From NCBI GenBank assembly GCA_037445025.1, contig JBBILI010000023.1, positions 15,044-79,043 of the forward strand: a DNA stretch of 64,000 nucleotides. The letters are read 5' to 3'. The stretch is from CAIQQQ01 sp037445025 (GTDB taxonomy: Bacteria > Pseudomonadota > Alphaproteobacteria > Acetobacterales > Acetobacteraceae). Shown piece after piece: positions 1-7,757 of the stretch (within the stretch, counting starts at the first letter, position 1; each line of letters begins with the position of its first letter). Below the pieces are notes generated by a model. That model did no database searches. It was not told the DNA's origin and saw only the letters and a list, made by a program, of their open reading frames with translations. The position numbers were made by a program, and so were the translations under genes.

Positions 1-516
1 GCGGCGCTGGCGGTGATCGCCGAGAGCGACTGGCGGATGGCGGAGATCGCGGCGACGCTGAAGGCCTCGCCGGCGGAGGTGCCGGAGCGGGTGGCGGCGT
101 TGGTGGAGGATCGGCGCCGGCTGGAGCGGCAGGTGGCGGAGCTGCAGAAGAAGCTCGCCACCGGCGGGGCGGCCGCCGAGATCGAGACCGTGGCGGGGGT
201 GAAGTTCTCGGCGCGCAATCTGGGCGATGTGCCGGCCAAGGAGCTGAAATCGATCGCGGAGGCCATCGGCAAGCAGCTGGAGGAAGGCGTGGTGGCGCTG
301 GTCTCCACCGCCGAAGGCAAGGCGAGCGTGGTGGTGGGGGTGACGCCGTCGCTGACCGGGCGGTTCAACGCCGTCGATCTCGTGCGCGCCGCCAGTGCGG
401 CGATGGGCGGCAAGGGCGGCGGCGGGCGGGCGGACATGGCGCAGGCCGGCGGGCCGAGTGCCGAGCAGGCCGATGTGGCGCTCGCTGCCGTGCGCGCGGC
501 GATGGCGGCGGCGTAG
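1..516 (+). CDS. alaS: Alanyl-tRNA synthetase, C-terminal part (5' truncated by window)
   Basis: Only the last 171 codons are present; the frame is open at base 1. AlaRS charges tRNA-Ala in the cytoplasm. The visible part is the C-terminal coiled-coil linker (RRRLERQVAELQKKLA) followed by the DHHA1/C-Ala domain, ending with the family's characteristic glycine-rich stretch GGKGGGGRADMAQAGG and a short helical tail. The catalytic and editing domains lie upstream of the window. It ends in TAG five bases before the ATG of a response regulator, so the two may be co-transcribed. Any start inside the window, such as the GTG at 13, is only an internal codon. Confidence 0.96.
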   Translation, partial: AALAVIAESDWRMAEIAATLKASPAEVPERVAALVEDRRRLERQVAELQKKLATGGAAAEIETVAGVKFSARNLGDVPAKELKSIAEAIGKQLEEGVVALVSTAEGKASVVVGVTPSLTGRFNAVDLVRAASAAMGGKGGGGRADMAQAGGPSAEQADVALAAVRAAMAAA

Positions 517-521
517 CGGTC

Positions 522-1199
522 ATGCGCGTCCTTGTCATCGAGGACGACAGGACGACGGCGGATTACATCGCCAAGGGGCTGGGCGAGCTGGGCCATGTGG
601 TGGAGGTGGCGCGGACCGGGCGCGACGGGATGTTTCTGGCGCTGAACGAGACGTTCGACGCCATCATCACCGACCGGATGCTGCCGGGGCCGGACGGCGT
701 GACCATTCTGCGCGCGCTGCGGGCGACGGGGGTGAAGACGCCGGTGCTGATCGTGACCGCGCTGGGCGAGGTGGAGGCGCGGGTCGATGGGCTGGATGCC
801 GGGGCGGATGATTATCTCGCCAAGCCGTTCGCGTTCAGCGAGCTGCGGGCGCGGCTGGATGCGATGACGCGGCGGGCGAGTGACACGCTGGAGGGCGAAA
901 GCTCGGTGCTGCGGGTGGGGGATCTGGAGCTGAACCTGCTGCGGCGGACGGCGAAGCGCGGGGCCACCACCATCGAGCTGCTGCCGACGGAGTATCGGCT
1001 GCTGGAATTCATGATGCGCCACAAGGGGCAGGTGCTGACGCGCACCATGCTGCTGGAGCGGGTGTGGGATTTCAATTTCGATCCCACCACGAATGTGGTG
1101 GACGTGCATGTCAGCCGGTTGCGGCGCAAGCTGGATGCGGCGGGGCCGCCGATGATCCGGACCTTGCGGGGGGCGGGGTATATGTTGGAGGCAGGATAA
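522..1199 (+). CDS. OmpR-family response regulator
   Basis: A 225-residue two-component transcription factor. Residues 1-115 are a receiver domain with the acidic pair D8/D9, phospho-acceptor D51 (ITDRMLPGPDG), T79 and K101 (DDYLAKPF). Residues about 130-223 are a winged-helix DNA-binding domain with the usual VDVHVSRLRRKLD recognition segment. All phosphorylation residues are intact. It starts with ATG five bases after alaS and is followed, after one copy of the dispersed hairpin repeat, by a histidine kinase that is presumably its partner. The signal sensed cannot be read from the sequence. Confidence 0.95.
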   Translation: MRVLVIEDDRTTADYIAKGLGELGHVVEVARTGRDGMFLALNETFDAIITDRMLPGPDGVTILRALRATGVKTPVLIVTALGEVEARVDGLDAGADDYLAKPFAFSELRARLDAMTRRASDTLEGESSVLRVGDLELNLLRRTAKRGATTIELLPTEYRLLEFMMRHKGQVLTRTMLLERVWDFNFDPTTNVVDVHVSRLRRKLDAAGPPMIRTLRGAGYMLEAG

Positions 1200-1200
1200 G

Positions 1201-1317
1201 AGGTTCTTATTTGAAAAAAAGAACCAAAAAACGTTTGATTGGCTGACGCCCTCCTCCGGAGAGAGGTCCGCTTGATGGATGAAAGTCTTTTTGCTTCTTT
1301 TTCTTCAGAAAAAGAAG
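1201..1317. repeat. Dispersed bipartite hairpin repeat, copy A (full)
   Basis: Left hairpin 1202-1225 (GGTTCTT...AAGAACC), an A-tract followed by TTT, a central dyad CTCCGGAGAG, then a T-tract and right hairpin 1294-1317 (CTTCTTTTT...AAAAAGAAG). The two halves are inverted relative to each other. It lies between the response regulator and its kinase. Each hairpin followed by its tract could act as a rho-independent terminator in one direction. Confidence 0.85.
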
Positions 1318-1324
1318 TCCTTCC

Positions 1325-2710
1325 TTGAAACGCAGCTTCGCCTTGCGGGTCGCAGCCCTCGCCGCCGGCCTGGTCGTGATCGTCTGCGGTCTCGGCTTCT
1401 TCTGGGGCTATCTGCGGGTGGAAGGCGCGTTGCAGGAGCAGCTCGACGCCGCGATCGCCAGCGATGCGCAGGATCTGCTGTCGGAGTACGAGGCGGCGGG
1501 GCCGGCCGGGCTGGTGGCGAGCGTGACCGAGGCGACGCGGCGGCACGGCATGCAGGTGCGGCTGCAGACCGCCGATGGCGAGAATGTGGTGGGCAACATC
1601 ACCGGCGCGCCGGTCGGGATGATCGGATTCGACACGCTGCATCTGCCGGACGGGCGGGATGTCCGCGCCCTGGGGGCGGGGCTGCCGGGGGGGCTCAATC
1701 TGATCGTGGCGGCGGATCTGCAGCCGTTGCGGCGCAGTGCGGCGGCGCTGACCTCCGCCCTGCCGCTGGCAGGGGCGGTGGCGGCGGCGGCAGCGCTGGT
1801 GCTGGGGTTCCTGGTGGCGCGGCGGCTGGAGAAGCGGCTGCGCGCGGTGTCGGACGCGGCGGGGGCGGTGGCCAACGGCGATCTGTCGCGCCGGCTGCCG
1901 GAGACCGGCACGGGGGACGAGTTCGACCGGCTGTCGGCGACCACCAACACGGTGCTGGCGCGGGTGGAATCGCTGGTGGAGGGGCTGCAGGCGACCACGA
2001 CCTCGATTGCGCATGATCTGCGCAGCCCGCTGTTCCGGCTGCGCCAGTCGCTCGAGGCGGCGCTGGCGCGGCCGCGCGAGGCGGAGCGCGACGCGGCGAC
2101 GCTGGAGACGGCGCTGGGCGAGCTGGACAGCGTGCTCGCGACGTTCTCGGCCCTGCTGCGGATTGCCCGCGCCGAGGCGGGGCTGGCGGGGGCCGGGTTC
2201 GTCGAGACCGATCTCAGCGCGCTGGTGGGGCTGGTGGCGGAGACCTATGAGGCGGTCGCGGAGGAGGCCGGACAGTCGCTGCGCGCCGAGATCGCGCCGG
2301 GGCTGCTGGTGCGGGGCGATCCGGATCTGCTGCGCCAGGCGCTGGCCAACCTGATCGAGAATGCGATGACGCATGGCGGTCCGGGGGTGGCGGTGCGGGT
2401 GACGCTGGGGCCCGGATCAGGATCGGGGCCAGGATTGGGGCCGGTGCTGGCGGTGGCCGATGACGGGCCGGGGGTTCCGCCGGCGGAATATGGCAAGGTG
2501 CTGCAGCGCTTCTATCGGCTGGACGGCAGCCGCAACACGCCCGGCACCGGGCTGGGACTGGCGCTGGTGGCGGCGGTGGCGCGGCTGCACGGGGCGAGGC
2601 TGGAGCTGGGGGATGCCGGGCCGGGGCTGCTGGTGACGCTGACGTTTTCGGTGGAGGGATTGCGCGGCGGCCCCGCATCGCTCAAGAGCGATGCGGGGCA
2701 CATCAGGTGA
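1325..2710 (+). CDS. Sensor histidine kinase (HAMP/HisKA/HATPase)
   Basis: A 461-residue inner-membrane kinase. TM1 spans about residues 9-30 and TM2 about 142-166, enclosing a periplasmic sensor of roughly 110 residues with no recognised fold. A HAMP linker follows, then the HisKA box IAHDLRSPLFRLRQ with phospho-acceptor H230, then an ATPase domain with N-box ANLIENAMTHGG (about 340), G1 VADDGPGVP (about 377) and G2 GTGLGLAL (about 408). The only plausible start is TTG, seven bases after the end of repeat copy A, with no clear ribosome site. Expression may therefore depend on read-through of the repeat and translation may be weak. It overlaps the possible GTG start of the next gene. Confidence 0.92.
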   Translation: MKRSFALRVAALAAGLVVIVCGLGFFWGYLRVEGALQEQLDAAIASDAQDLLSEYEAAGPAGLVASVTEATRRHGMQVRLQTADGENVVGNITGAPVGMIGFDTLHLPDGRDVRALGAGLPGGLNLIVAADLQPLRRSAAALTSALPLAGAVAAAAALVLGFLVARRLEKRLRAVSDAAGAVANGDLSRRLPETGTGDEFDRLSATTNTVLARVESLVEGLQATTTSIAHDLRSPLFRLRQSLEAALARPREAERDAATLETALGELDSVLATFSALLRIARAEAGLAGAGFVETDLSALVGLVAETYEAVAEEAGQSLRAEIAPGLLVRGDPDLLRQALANLIENAMTHGGPGVAVRVTLGPGSGSGPGLGPVLAVADDGPGVPPAEYGKVLQRFYRLDGSRNTPGTGLGLALVAAVARLHGARLELGDAGPGLLVTLTFSVEGLRGGPASLKSDAGHIR

Positions 2711-2721
2711 GGAGCGCTGCC

Positions 2722-3480
2722 ATGACGTCACACGACGCGATCTATCCCAGTCTGCGCGGTCGGGCGGTGCTGATCACCGGGGGGGCGAGCGGGATCGGCG
2801 CGTCGCTGGTGGCGCATTTCGCGGCACAGGGGGCGCTGGTGGCGTTTCTCGATATCGCCGATGACGCGGCCGCGGCGCTGGTGGACAGCGTGGCCGCGGC
2901 CGGGCACCCGGCGCCGCGGTATCTGCATTGCGATCTGCGTGACATCGATGCGCTGCGGGCGGCGATCGCGCAGGTGGGACCGGTGACGGTGCTGGTCAAC
3001 AACGCGGCGCATGACCAGCGGCATGCCTGGCAGACGGTGACGCCGGAGTACTGGGACGAGCGGCAGGCGGTGAATCTGCGGCATCAGTTCTTTGCCATCC
3101 AGGCGGTGGCGCCGGGGATGATCGCGGCCGGCGGTGGCTCGATCCTGAATTTCGGCTCCATCTCGTGGCGCAACAAGCAGGGCGGCATGCCGGCCTACAC
3201 CACCGCCAAGGCGGCCATCGAGGGGTTGACGCGGGGGTTTGCCAGCGATCTCGGGCCGCATCGCATCCGGGTGAACTGCGTCATTCCCGGGTGGGTGATG
3301 ACCGAGCGGCAGATCGCGCTGTGGGTGACGCCGGAGAGCGAGGCGGATATCGCGCGCAACCAGTGCCTGCCGGACAAGGTGATGCCGGCGGATCTGGCGC
3401 GCATGGCGCTGTGGCTGGCGGCCGATGACAGCCGGATGTGCACAGCGCAGGCCTGGGTGGTGGATGCGGGCTGGACCTGA
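2722..3480 (+). CDS. SDR-family NAD(P)-dependent oxidoreductase
   Basis: A 252-residue classical short-chain dehydrogenase/reductase. The Rossmann motif TGGASGIG is at residues 19-26, NNAA follows at about 93, and the catalytic triad is Ser146 with Tyr159 and Lys163 (YTTAK). The C-terminus ends in the common VVDAGW. ATG 2722 is chosen because GGAG lies 7 bases upstream; a GTG at 2707 would overlap the kinase stop and is less likely. Substrate is unknown: similar enzymes reduce or oxidise sugars, hydroxy acids or steroids. The short gap after the kinase suggests co-transcription but not a shared function. Confidence 0.9.
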   Translation: MTSHDAIYPSLRGRAVLITGGASGIGASLVAHFAAQGALVAFLDIADDAAAALVDSVAAAGHPAPRYLHCDLRDIDALRAAIAQVGPVTVLVNNAAHDQRHAWQTVTPEYWDERQAVNLRHQFFAIQAVAPGMIAAGGGSILNFGSISWRNKQGGMPAYTTAKAAIEGLTRGFASDLGPHRIRVNCVIPGWVMTERQIALWVTPESEADIARNQCLPDKVMPADLARMALWLAADDSRMCTAQAWVVDAGWT

Positions 3481-3517
3481 GTTTCGGCCCGGATCAGGAT
3501 GACCGGTGGAGGCTGCC

Positions 3518-3742
3518 ATGTCGGACACGCTGACGCCGCTGATCCGTGATTTTCTGGACTGGATCGATGCCGAACCGCGGGCCTACGCGGATGTGATGGA
3601 TGTGTGGCGAACCTCCTGCCCGCGGCTGACGGTGTGGGAGGATGCGGTGGATCGCGGGTTTGTGCGGCGGACGCGGACCGGGCGCGACCTGGTGGTGGAG
3701 CTGACGCCTTCGGGGCGCGCGTTTCTGGCCGGCCAGGGCTGA
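3518..3742 (+). CDS. Small conserved hypothetical protein (74 aa)
   Basis: A 74-residue soluble protein beginning MSDTLTPLIRDFLDWI, with a good ribosome site (GGAGG about 6 bases before ATG 3518). It has an acidic, helical N-half (FLDWIDAEPRAYADVMDVW) and a C-half (RRTRTGRDLVVELTPSGRAFL) that resembles the wing of a winged-helix or MarR-like fold, with the 'LTPSGRAFL' ending common in such proteins. This is a fold guess only. It lies 37 bases after the SDR gene and probably belongs to the same transcript. I do not recognise a function. Confidence 0.75.
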   Translation: MSDTLTPLIRDFLDWIDAEPRAYADVMDVWRTSCPRLTVWEDAVDRGFVRRTRTGRDLVVELTPSGRAFLAGQG

Positions 3743-3750
3743 TCCGGCTA

Positions 3751-3795
3751 GAGCAATATGGCTTTAGGTGGACTCATCGTGCCATAAAATTGCTC
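3751..3795. repeat. Imperfect inverted repeat downstream of the small gene
   Basis: GAGCAAT/ATTGCTC at the ends, with ATGGC (3758-3762) pairing with GCCAT (3781-3785) inside, give an interrupted hairpin nine bases after the preceding stop. It looks like an end fragment of a mobile or dispersed element rather than a simple terminator. Confidence 0.6.
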
Positions 3796-3816
3796 GTCAA
3801 AACAAAGAGCTAGAGT

Positions 3817-3846
3817 GGGGTGGCATCGCATGTCAGATGCCACCCC
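3817..3846. repeat. Perfect 11-bp inverted repeat
   Basis: GGGGTGGCATC and GATGCCACCCC pair perfectly around an 8-base loop, 21 bases after the previous inverted repeat. There is no T-run, so intrinsic termination is unlikely; a small dispersed palindrome is the better guess. Confidence 0.7.
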
Positions 3847-3858
3847 GATCTAGGGTTT

Positions 3859-3892
3859 GAAAGTCTTTTGCTTCTTTTCTTCAGAAAAGAAG
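3859..3892. repeat. Dispersed hairpin repeat, copy B (right half only)
   Basis: GAAAGTCTTTTG followed by hairpin 3871-3892 (CTTCTTTTC...GAAAAGAAG). Only the right half of the unit is present. It forms the left boundary of the orphan gene at 3998-4567. Confidence 0.8.
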
Positions 3893-3997
3893 TGCTTGCT
3901 TCACGTTGGCCCGTGACCTGATTCAGTGGATGGGCTGAACCCCCTGCCATGCTTGATTCTGGTTGCGTTTGTGCTGGGTTTATGTTCCTATATTTTT

Positions 3998-4567
3998 ATG
4001 AATGCCGTTTGTCCCCTTTCCGTTTCTGACCGTCTGGCGCTGATCCTGGATGGGTTGTGCCGGGCTGTTGCGGCTCGGGCGGGGGGTGGGTTGGCTGCTT
4101 GTTTGATTGTTTTGATCTGGGGGCGGGTTCGGCGGGTTGAGCGGCGGTTGCAGGGTTTGCTGGCGCGGTTTCGGGCGGGGCGGATCTGGTTGCGGGGGGC
4201 TCGGTCTGTTGGTGTGGCGGGGCGGGTTCGGGCTGGTGGGTCGGTTCGGGTGCCGCGGGGCTTTGGGTGGTTGCTGCCGCTGGTTCCGCCCCATGCGGCG
4301 GGGTTTGCTTCGCAGTTGCGTGGGGTGCTGGAGGATCCGGAGATGAAGGCGCTGCTGGCCTCGGTGCCGCAGGCGCGGCGGGTTCTGGCGCCGTTGTGCC
4401 GGGCGTTGGCGTTGGAGCCGGCGTTGCTGGGGGTGGTTCCGCCTGTTGTGGTGGAGCAGGTTGCGGTGGTGCGGAAGGTTCGGGTGGTGCCGGAGCCGTT
4501 TCGGATTCCGTTGCCGCGGGGGGTATTGTCTGCGGCGCGGCGGCAGGGTTTTGGCAAGCGCCGGTGA
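3998..4567 (+). CDS. Orphan hypothetical protein bracketed by repeats
   Basis: About 189 residues from ATG 3998; a GTG at 3926 would add 24 residues. It starts MNAVCPLSVSDRLALILDGL, has one membrane-like stretch (GGLAACLIVLIWGRVRRVERR), and continues into Arg-rich and Pro-rich parts (PRGFGWLLPLVPPHAAGF; VPEPFRIPLPRGVL). The plus strand is unusually G/T-rich compared with neighbouring genes. No catalytic motif is visible. Half-copies of the dispersed hairpin repeat flank it in the same orientation (3859-3892 and 4681-4718). From memory, similar proteins recur in Acetobacteraceae genomes, which would suit a repeated or mobile gene, but I cannot verify this. Function unknown. Confidence 0.6.
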   Translation: MNAVCPLSVSDRLALILDGLCRAVAARAGGGLAACLIVLIWGRVRRVERRLQGLLARFRAGRIWLRGARSVGVAGRVRAGGSVRVPRGFGWLLPLVPPHAAGFASQLRGVLEDPEMKALLASVPQARRVLAPLCRALALEPALLGVVPPVVVEQVAVVRKVRVVPEPFRIPLPRGVLSAARRQGFGKRR

Positions 4568-4635
4568 GGGAGCCCCATCCGCTTGCCCGTATTGTTCCAT
4601 CTTCGTAACTTTATGGGTTTGCCTTGCGGTGGGGC

Positions 4636-4661
4636 GGTGGGTTGCCGAAGTGCAACCCACC
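4636..4661. repeat. GGTGGGTTGC/GCAACCCACC palindromic repeat
   Basis: Perfect 10-bp arms around CGAAGT, followed by CTACGAAGG. It resembles the widespread REP-like 'GGTGGGTT' palindromes found between genes in many Proteobacteria. No coding content. Confidence 0.7.
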
Positions 4662-4680
4662 CTACGAAGGACCGTCTGAC

Positions 4681-4718
4681 GGATAAAAGTTTTTTGGTTC
4701 TTTTTTTCAAAAAAGAAC
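4681..4718. repeat. Dispersed hairpin repeat, copy C (right half only)
   Basis: GGATAAAAGTTTTTTG followed by hairpin 4697-4718 (GTTCTTTTTTTC...GAAC). It has the same orientation as copy B and forms the right boundary of the orphan gene. Confidence 0.8.
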
Positions 4719-4727
4719 TTCTTGCTT

Positions 4728-4758
4728 ATACCAACGGTCATAAAGCATGATCGTTGGT
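4728..4758. repeat. Near-palindrome ACCAACGGTCAT/ATGATCGTTGGT
   Basis: Twelve-base arms with one mismatch follow 'TTAT'. The motif ATACCAACGG recurs at 4804 and, as ATACCAACTC, near the IS630 end at 63781; a variant, ATGCCAACGGTCATGA, is at 31119. Both this copy and the 31119 copy are followed by GGTTTGGCGCGC. Possibly a relic of mobile-element termini. Confidence 0.55.
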
Positions 4759-4803
4759 TTGAGTCTTGGTTTGGCGCGCCGCCGCCGGCCAACCCGGCGC
4801 GCG

Positions 4804-4854
4804 ATACCAACGGCCTTGATCGATGGAAGAGTTATCGATCAAGGCCGTTGGTAT
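4804..4854. repeat. Perfect 21-bp inverted repeat at the end of the caspase gene
   Basis: Arms 4804-4824 (ATACCAACGGCC...) and 4834-4854 are exactly complementary around a 9-base loop. The last base of the right arm is the third base of the caspase-gene stop codon (TAA, minus strand, 4856-4854). It may serve as a transcript end or be a small MITE-like insertion whose termini resemble the nearby ATACCAACGG motifs. Confidence 0.8.
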
Positions 4855-7757
4855 TACTGACTTATCCTGGCGATCGGGAACGATCTGAGATCGCGCTGGG
4901 CTGCTCTGAACTGCGCGTCCTGATCATGGCCTTTCTGCCGGGCGAGCTGTCCGACACGGCGGGAGACGTATTCGCCGAGGGCGAGGGCGCCGAGGTCGTG
5001 GTCGGCGTCGCTGCCGGCTTTGCCGGCGAGGGCTTCCTTGACGGCGGTGACGAAGACGCCGTTGCGGTTGTCGTAGCTGTCGAGCGCTTCCTGGACGGAG
5101 GAGCTGGCGGTGAGGAGGTATCGTCCGGTTTCGTGTCCGACATTGGCGAGGCTGTCGGCGGTGACTTTGCCGGCGTGGCAGGTGTCGAGGAAGAGCAGGG
5201 CGTCGCGGGCCTGGATGCGGGCGAGTTCGGTGACGAGGGTGGTTTCGTCGATGGATTGGCGGGCCATGGTCTGCCAGGTGGCGATGTCGGACATGTCCTG
5301 GGGGACGAGGAGGAAGTGGCCGTTGTCTTCGTCCACCACGCCGTGGCTGGCGACGTAGAAGAGGAAGGTGTCTTCGGGGCGGATTTTCTGGGCGAGGGTT
5401 TCGAAGGCGGCGAGGATGCGGGGCCGGGTGGCGTTCTGGTCGAGGAGTTCGGTGATTTCGACGCTGCGGAAGAGGGGTTTGGCGGCGGCGGCGATGGCGG
5501 TGGTGAAGGTTCTGGCGTCGGCGACGGCGAAGTGGAGCGAGAGTTCGGGGTTGGCGAAGTGGTCGATGCCGATGGAGAGGATGAAGAGGCGGCCTTGGGG
5601 CGGGCCTGGGGTGTCGGTTGCGGTGGCGCGTTCGATCTGGAGCGGGGGGGATTGGGAGAAGATGGCGCCGTCGCTGTCGTAGAGGCGGAGCTGGACGGTG
5701 TTGGGGCCGGGGTCGAGCGGGGCGTTGAGGGTGAGGGTGTTGGTGGCGGCTTTGAAGCGGCCGGCGATGCGGTCGTTGACGAAGATGTCGAGCACGCCGT
5801 TTTGCGGGTCGGTGCTGGTGATCTGGGCGGTGAGGCGGAGGGTGGCGGCGTCGGCGGGGACGGTGAGGGTTGATCCGGCGCGGCTGGCGAGGGCGGGGCA
5901 GGTTCCGTTGGCCTGGGTCTGGCAGGCGCTGACGACGGCGACACCGGGGCGGTGGGTGAGGCGGGCGCGGACGTCGCCGCGTTCGGCCAGTTTGGTGCGG
6001 GCTGGGGTGGGGTCGCCGGCGAGGCGGGCGCGGACGATGTCGGGGGCGTGGAAGAGGCGGAAGGCTTCGGAGAAGCTCAGCCATTCCGGCTGTTGTTTGC
6101 AGCTGCGGTTGAGATGGAGGCCGACGAGGTCGTCGCCGCCGCGTTCGGAGTCGGCGAAGAAGCCTTCGGGGGTGAACAGGACCCAGCTTGTGGCGTCGGC
6201 GGTGACGAAGAGGCTGGCGCGTTCGGTGATGTGGGTTGGGGTGAGGTCGTACCAGCGGATGGTGCCGTCGCGCAGGGCGGCGACGGCGAGGTGGGCATCT
6301 GGGGTGACGGTGACGGCCCAAGCGGGAGCGGTGAGATCGATGATCGCCTGGGTTCGGCCGTCGGTTGCGATGCGGCGGAGGTGGGTGTCGGTGCCGAGGA
6401 GGGCGCCGTCGGGGAGGAGGGCGGCGCTGCGGGCGATTTCGGTGTGTTCGAGGGGGATGGGGGAGTTGTTGAGGCGGGGGGCGGAGCTGTCCTTCCAGGC
6501 GGAAAGGGTGAGGCCGGGGGCTTCGATACGGGCGGTGGCGAGGGTGGGGTTTTGGGTGGTTTCGGGCTGGAGGGTCTGGTCTTTGACGGAGAAGCGTTTT
6601 GGGCCGGTGGCGGTGGTGAATTCGACGGTGGCGCCGTCGGGGGAGATGGCGAGGCGGTGGTCTCGGGAGGGGCGCAGGTCGGCCATTGGCGGGGTGGGCG
6701 CCAGCTTTATGGTTCCGGTGCCGTCGATGAGGCCCCAGCCCGGGTCTTCGGTGGCGTAGACGGCGCCGCCTTGGGGGAGGGCCACGAGGTGGCGGATGGT
6801 GTCGTGGGCGGCTGGGATGTCGGTGAAGGGGCCGAGGCCGAAATCCTGCCAGCGGCGGATGAGGTAGGATTTGGCGTCGTGGGCGTAGCCGGCGGCGAGG
6901 AGCTGGACACCGCCGCTGGTGTCGTGGGCCCAGGCGACTGCGAGCAGGCCTTCGCCTTGGAGGTTGGACGTGTCGGGGGTGAAGACGGGGGCGAGGGTTT
7001 TGGTGGACAGGACCTCGATATGCAGGTGGCCGGCCTTGTCGGCGGTTTCGCCGGTGACGGCGAGCAGGCCGTTGTCGGGGGAGAGCGCGAGGCCCCAGGG
7101 GTGGATGCCGGCTGCGAGGGTTGTATCGAGCGTGCGGTGGCCCGCGGGGTCGTAGCCGCGGATGTGGCCGTCGGCGGCGGCGGCGAACAGGCGATTGTCG
7201 CGGGTGAGGACGACGGTGCGGATGGGGGCGGTGATGGTGGGGTCGGTGGCGAGCGGCTTGCCGGTCGTCGCGTCCCAGACGCGGATGCCGCCCTGGGCGA
7301 GGCCGGCGGCGAAGCGGGTTCCGTCGGGAGAGACGGCGAGGTCGTTCACCGGGGACGGGAGTCCGGGGAGGAGGCCTGCGAGGGTGCCGGTGTCGGCGTT
7401 GTAGATGAGGATGTTGAACGTGCCGTCCCAGGTGCCGCCGGTGGCGCCGGCGGCGAAGACGCGGCGACCGTCCGGCGTGACGGCAACGGCGTAGATCTCG
7501 CCTTCCTGCAGGGGACCGATTGGGGGGCGGAGGACGGCGCGGGCGGTGCCGTCGGGCAGGGACCAGAGGCGGATGGTTTTGTCGTAGCCGGCGCTGGCCA
7601 TGAGGTGACCGGTGGCGTCGATCGCCAGGCGGGGGACGGCGCTGGTGTGGCCGCCGGCCTCGATGCGCAGGAAGGGTTCGGTCGGCGGTTCGCCTGCGAA
7701 CGCGGCGAGCGGCCACAGCAGCATCAGCAGCAGACGGCACAGCGCCGCCGCGTTCAT
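4854..7757 (-). CDS. Exported beta-propeller (WD40-like)/caspase-fold protease
   Basis: A 967-residue protein. Residues 1-21 form a signal peptide ending AAFA, so the protein should be exported. Residues about 25-640 are WD40-like propeller blades (for example HTSAVPRLAIDATGH, ASAGYDKTIRLWSLPDG). Residues about 640-720 include an Ig-like segment (LDIFVNDRIAGRF). Residues 722-967 form a peptidase C14 caspase domain (FILSIGIDHF) with catalytic His805 (VASHG) and Cys860 (LLFLDTCHAG). Both catalytic residues are intact, so it should be an active cysteine protease cutting after basic or acidic residues as in meta/orthocaspases; which cannot be told. ATG 7757 overlaps the upstream lipoprotein stop (ATGA), so translation is coupled. 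Longer in-frame extension to 8333 is only a shadow of that gene. Confidence 0.88.
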   Translation of the reverse strand: MNAAALCRLLLMLLWPLAAFAGEPPTEPFLRIEAGGHTSAVPRLAIDATGHLMASAGYDKTIRLWSLPDGTARAVLRPPIGPLQEGEIYAVAVTPDGRRVFAAGATGGTWDGTFNILIYNADTGTLAGLLPGLPSPVNDLAVSPDGTRFAAGLAQGGIRVWDATTGKPLATDPTITAPIRTVVLTRDNRLFAAAADGHIRGYDPAGHRTLDTTLAAGIHPWGLALSPDNGLLAVTGETADKAGHLHIEVLSTKTLAPVFTPDTSNLQGEGLLAVAWAHDTSGGVQLLAAGYAHDAKSYLIRRWQDFGLGPFTDIPAAHDTIRHLVALPQGGAVYATEDPGWGLIDGTGTIKLAPTPPMADLRPSRDHRLAISPDGATVEFTTATGPKRFSVKDQTLQPETTQNPTLATARIEAPGLTLSAWKDSSAPRLNNSPIPLEHTEIARSAALLPDGALLGTDTHLRRIATDGRTQAIIDLTAPAWAVTVTPDAHLAVAALRDGTIRWYDLTPTHITERASLFVTADATSWVLFTPEGFFADSERGGDDLVGLHLNRSCKQQPEWLSFSEAFRLFHAPDIVRARLAGDPTPARTKLAERGDVRARLTHRPGVAVVSACQTQANGTCPALASRAGSTLTVPADAATLRLTAQITSTDPQNGVLDIFVNDRIAGRFKAATNTLTLNAPLDPGPNTVQLRLYDSDGAIFSQSPPLQIERATATDTPGPPQGRLFILSIGIDHFANPELSLHFAVADARTFTTAIAAAAKPLFRSVEITELLDQNATRPRILAAFETLAQKIRPEDTFLFYVASHGVVDEDNGHFLLVPQDMSDIATWQTMARQSIDETTLVTELARIQARDALLFLDTCHAGKVTADSLANVGHETGRYLLTASSSVQEALDSYDNRNGVFVTAVKEALAGKAGSDADHDLGALALGEYVSRRVGQLARQKGHDQDAQFRAAQRDLRSFPIARISQ

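Noticed and set aside
1279..2016. Frames that begin inside repeats with MKVFLLLFLQKKK-like sequences (also at 31939 and 41232)
   Set aside because: The start lies in the hairpin repeat, and downstream sequence is an out-of-frame shadow of the next gene. The similarity comes from the repeat, not from a conserved peptide.
812..2374. A 520-codon minus-strand frame across the response regulator and kinase
   Set aside because: Arg/Gln-rich shadow frame; the plus-strand genes are well supported.
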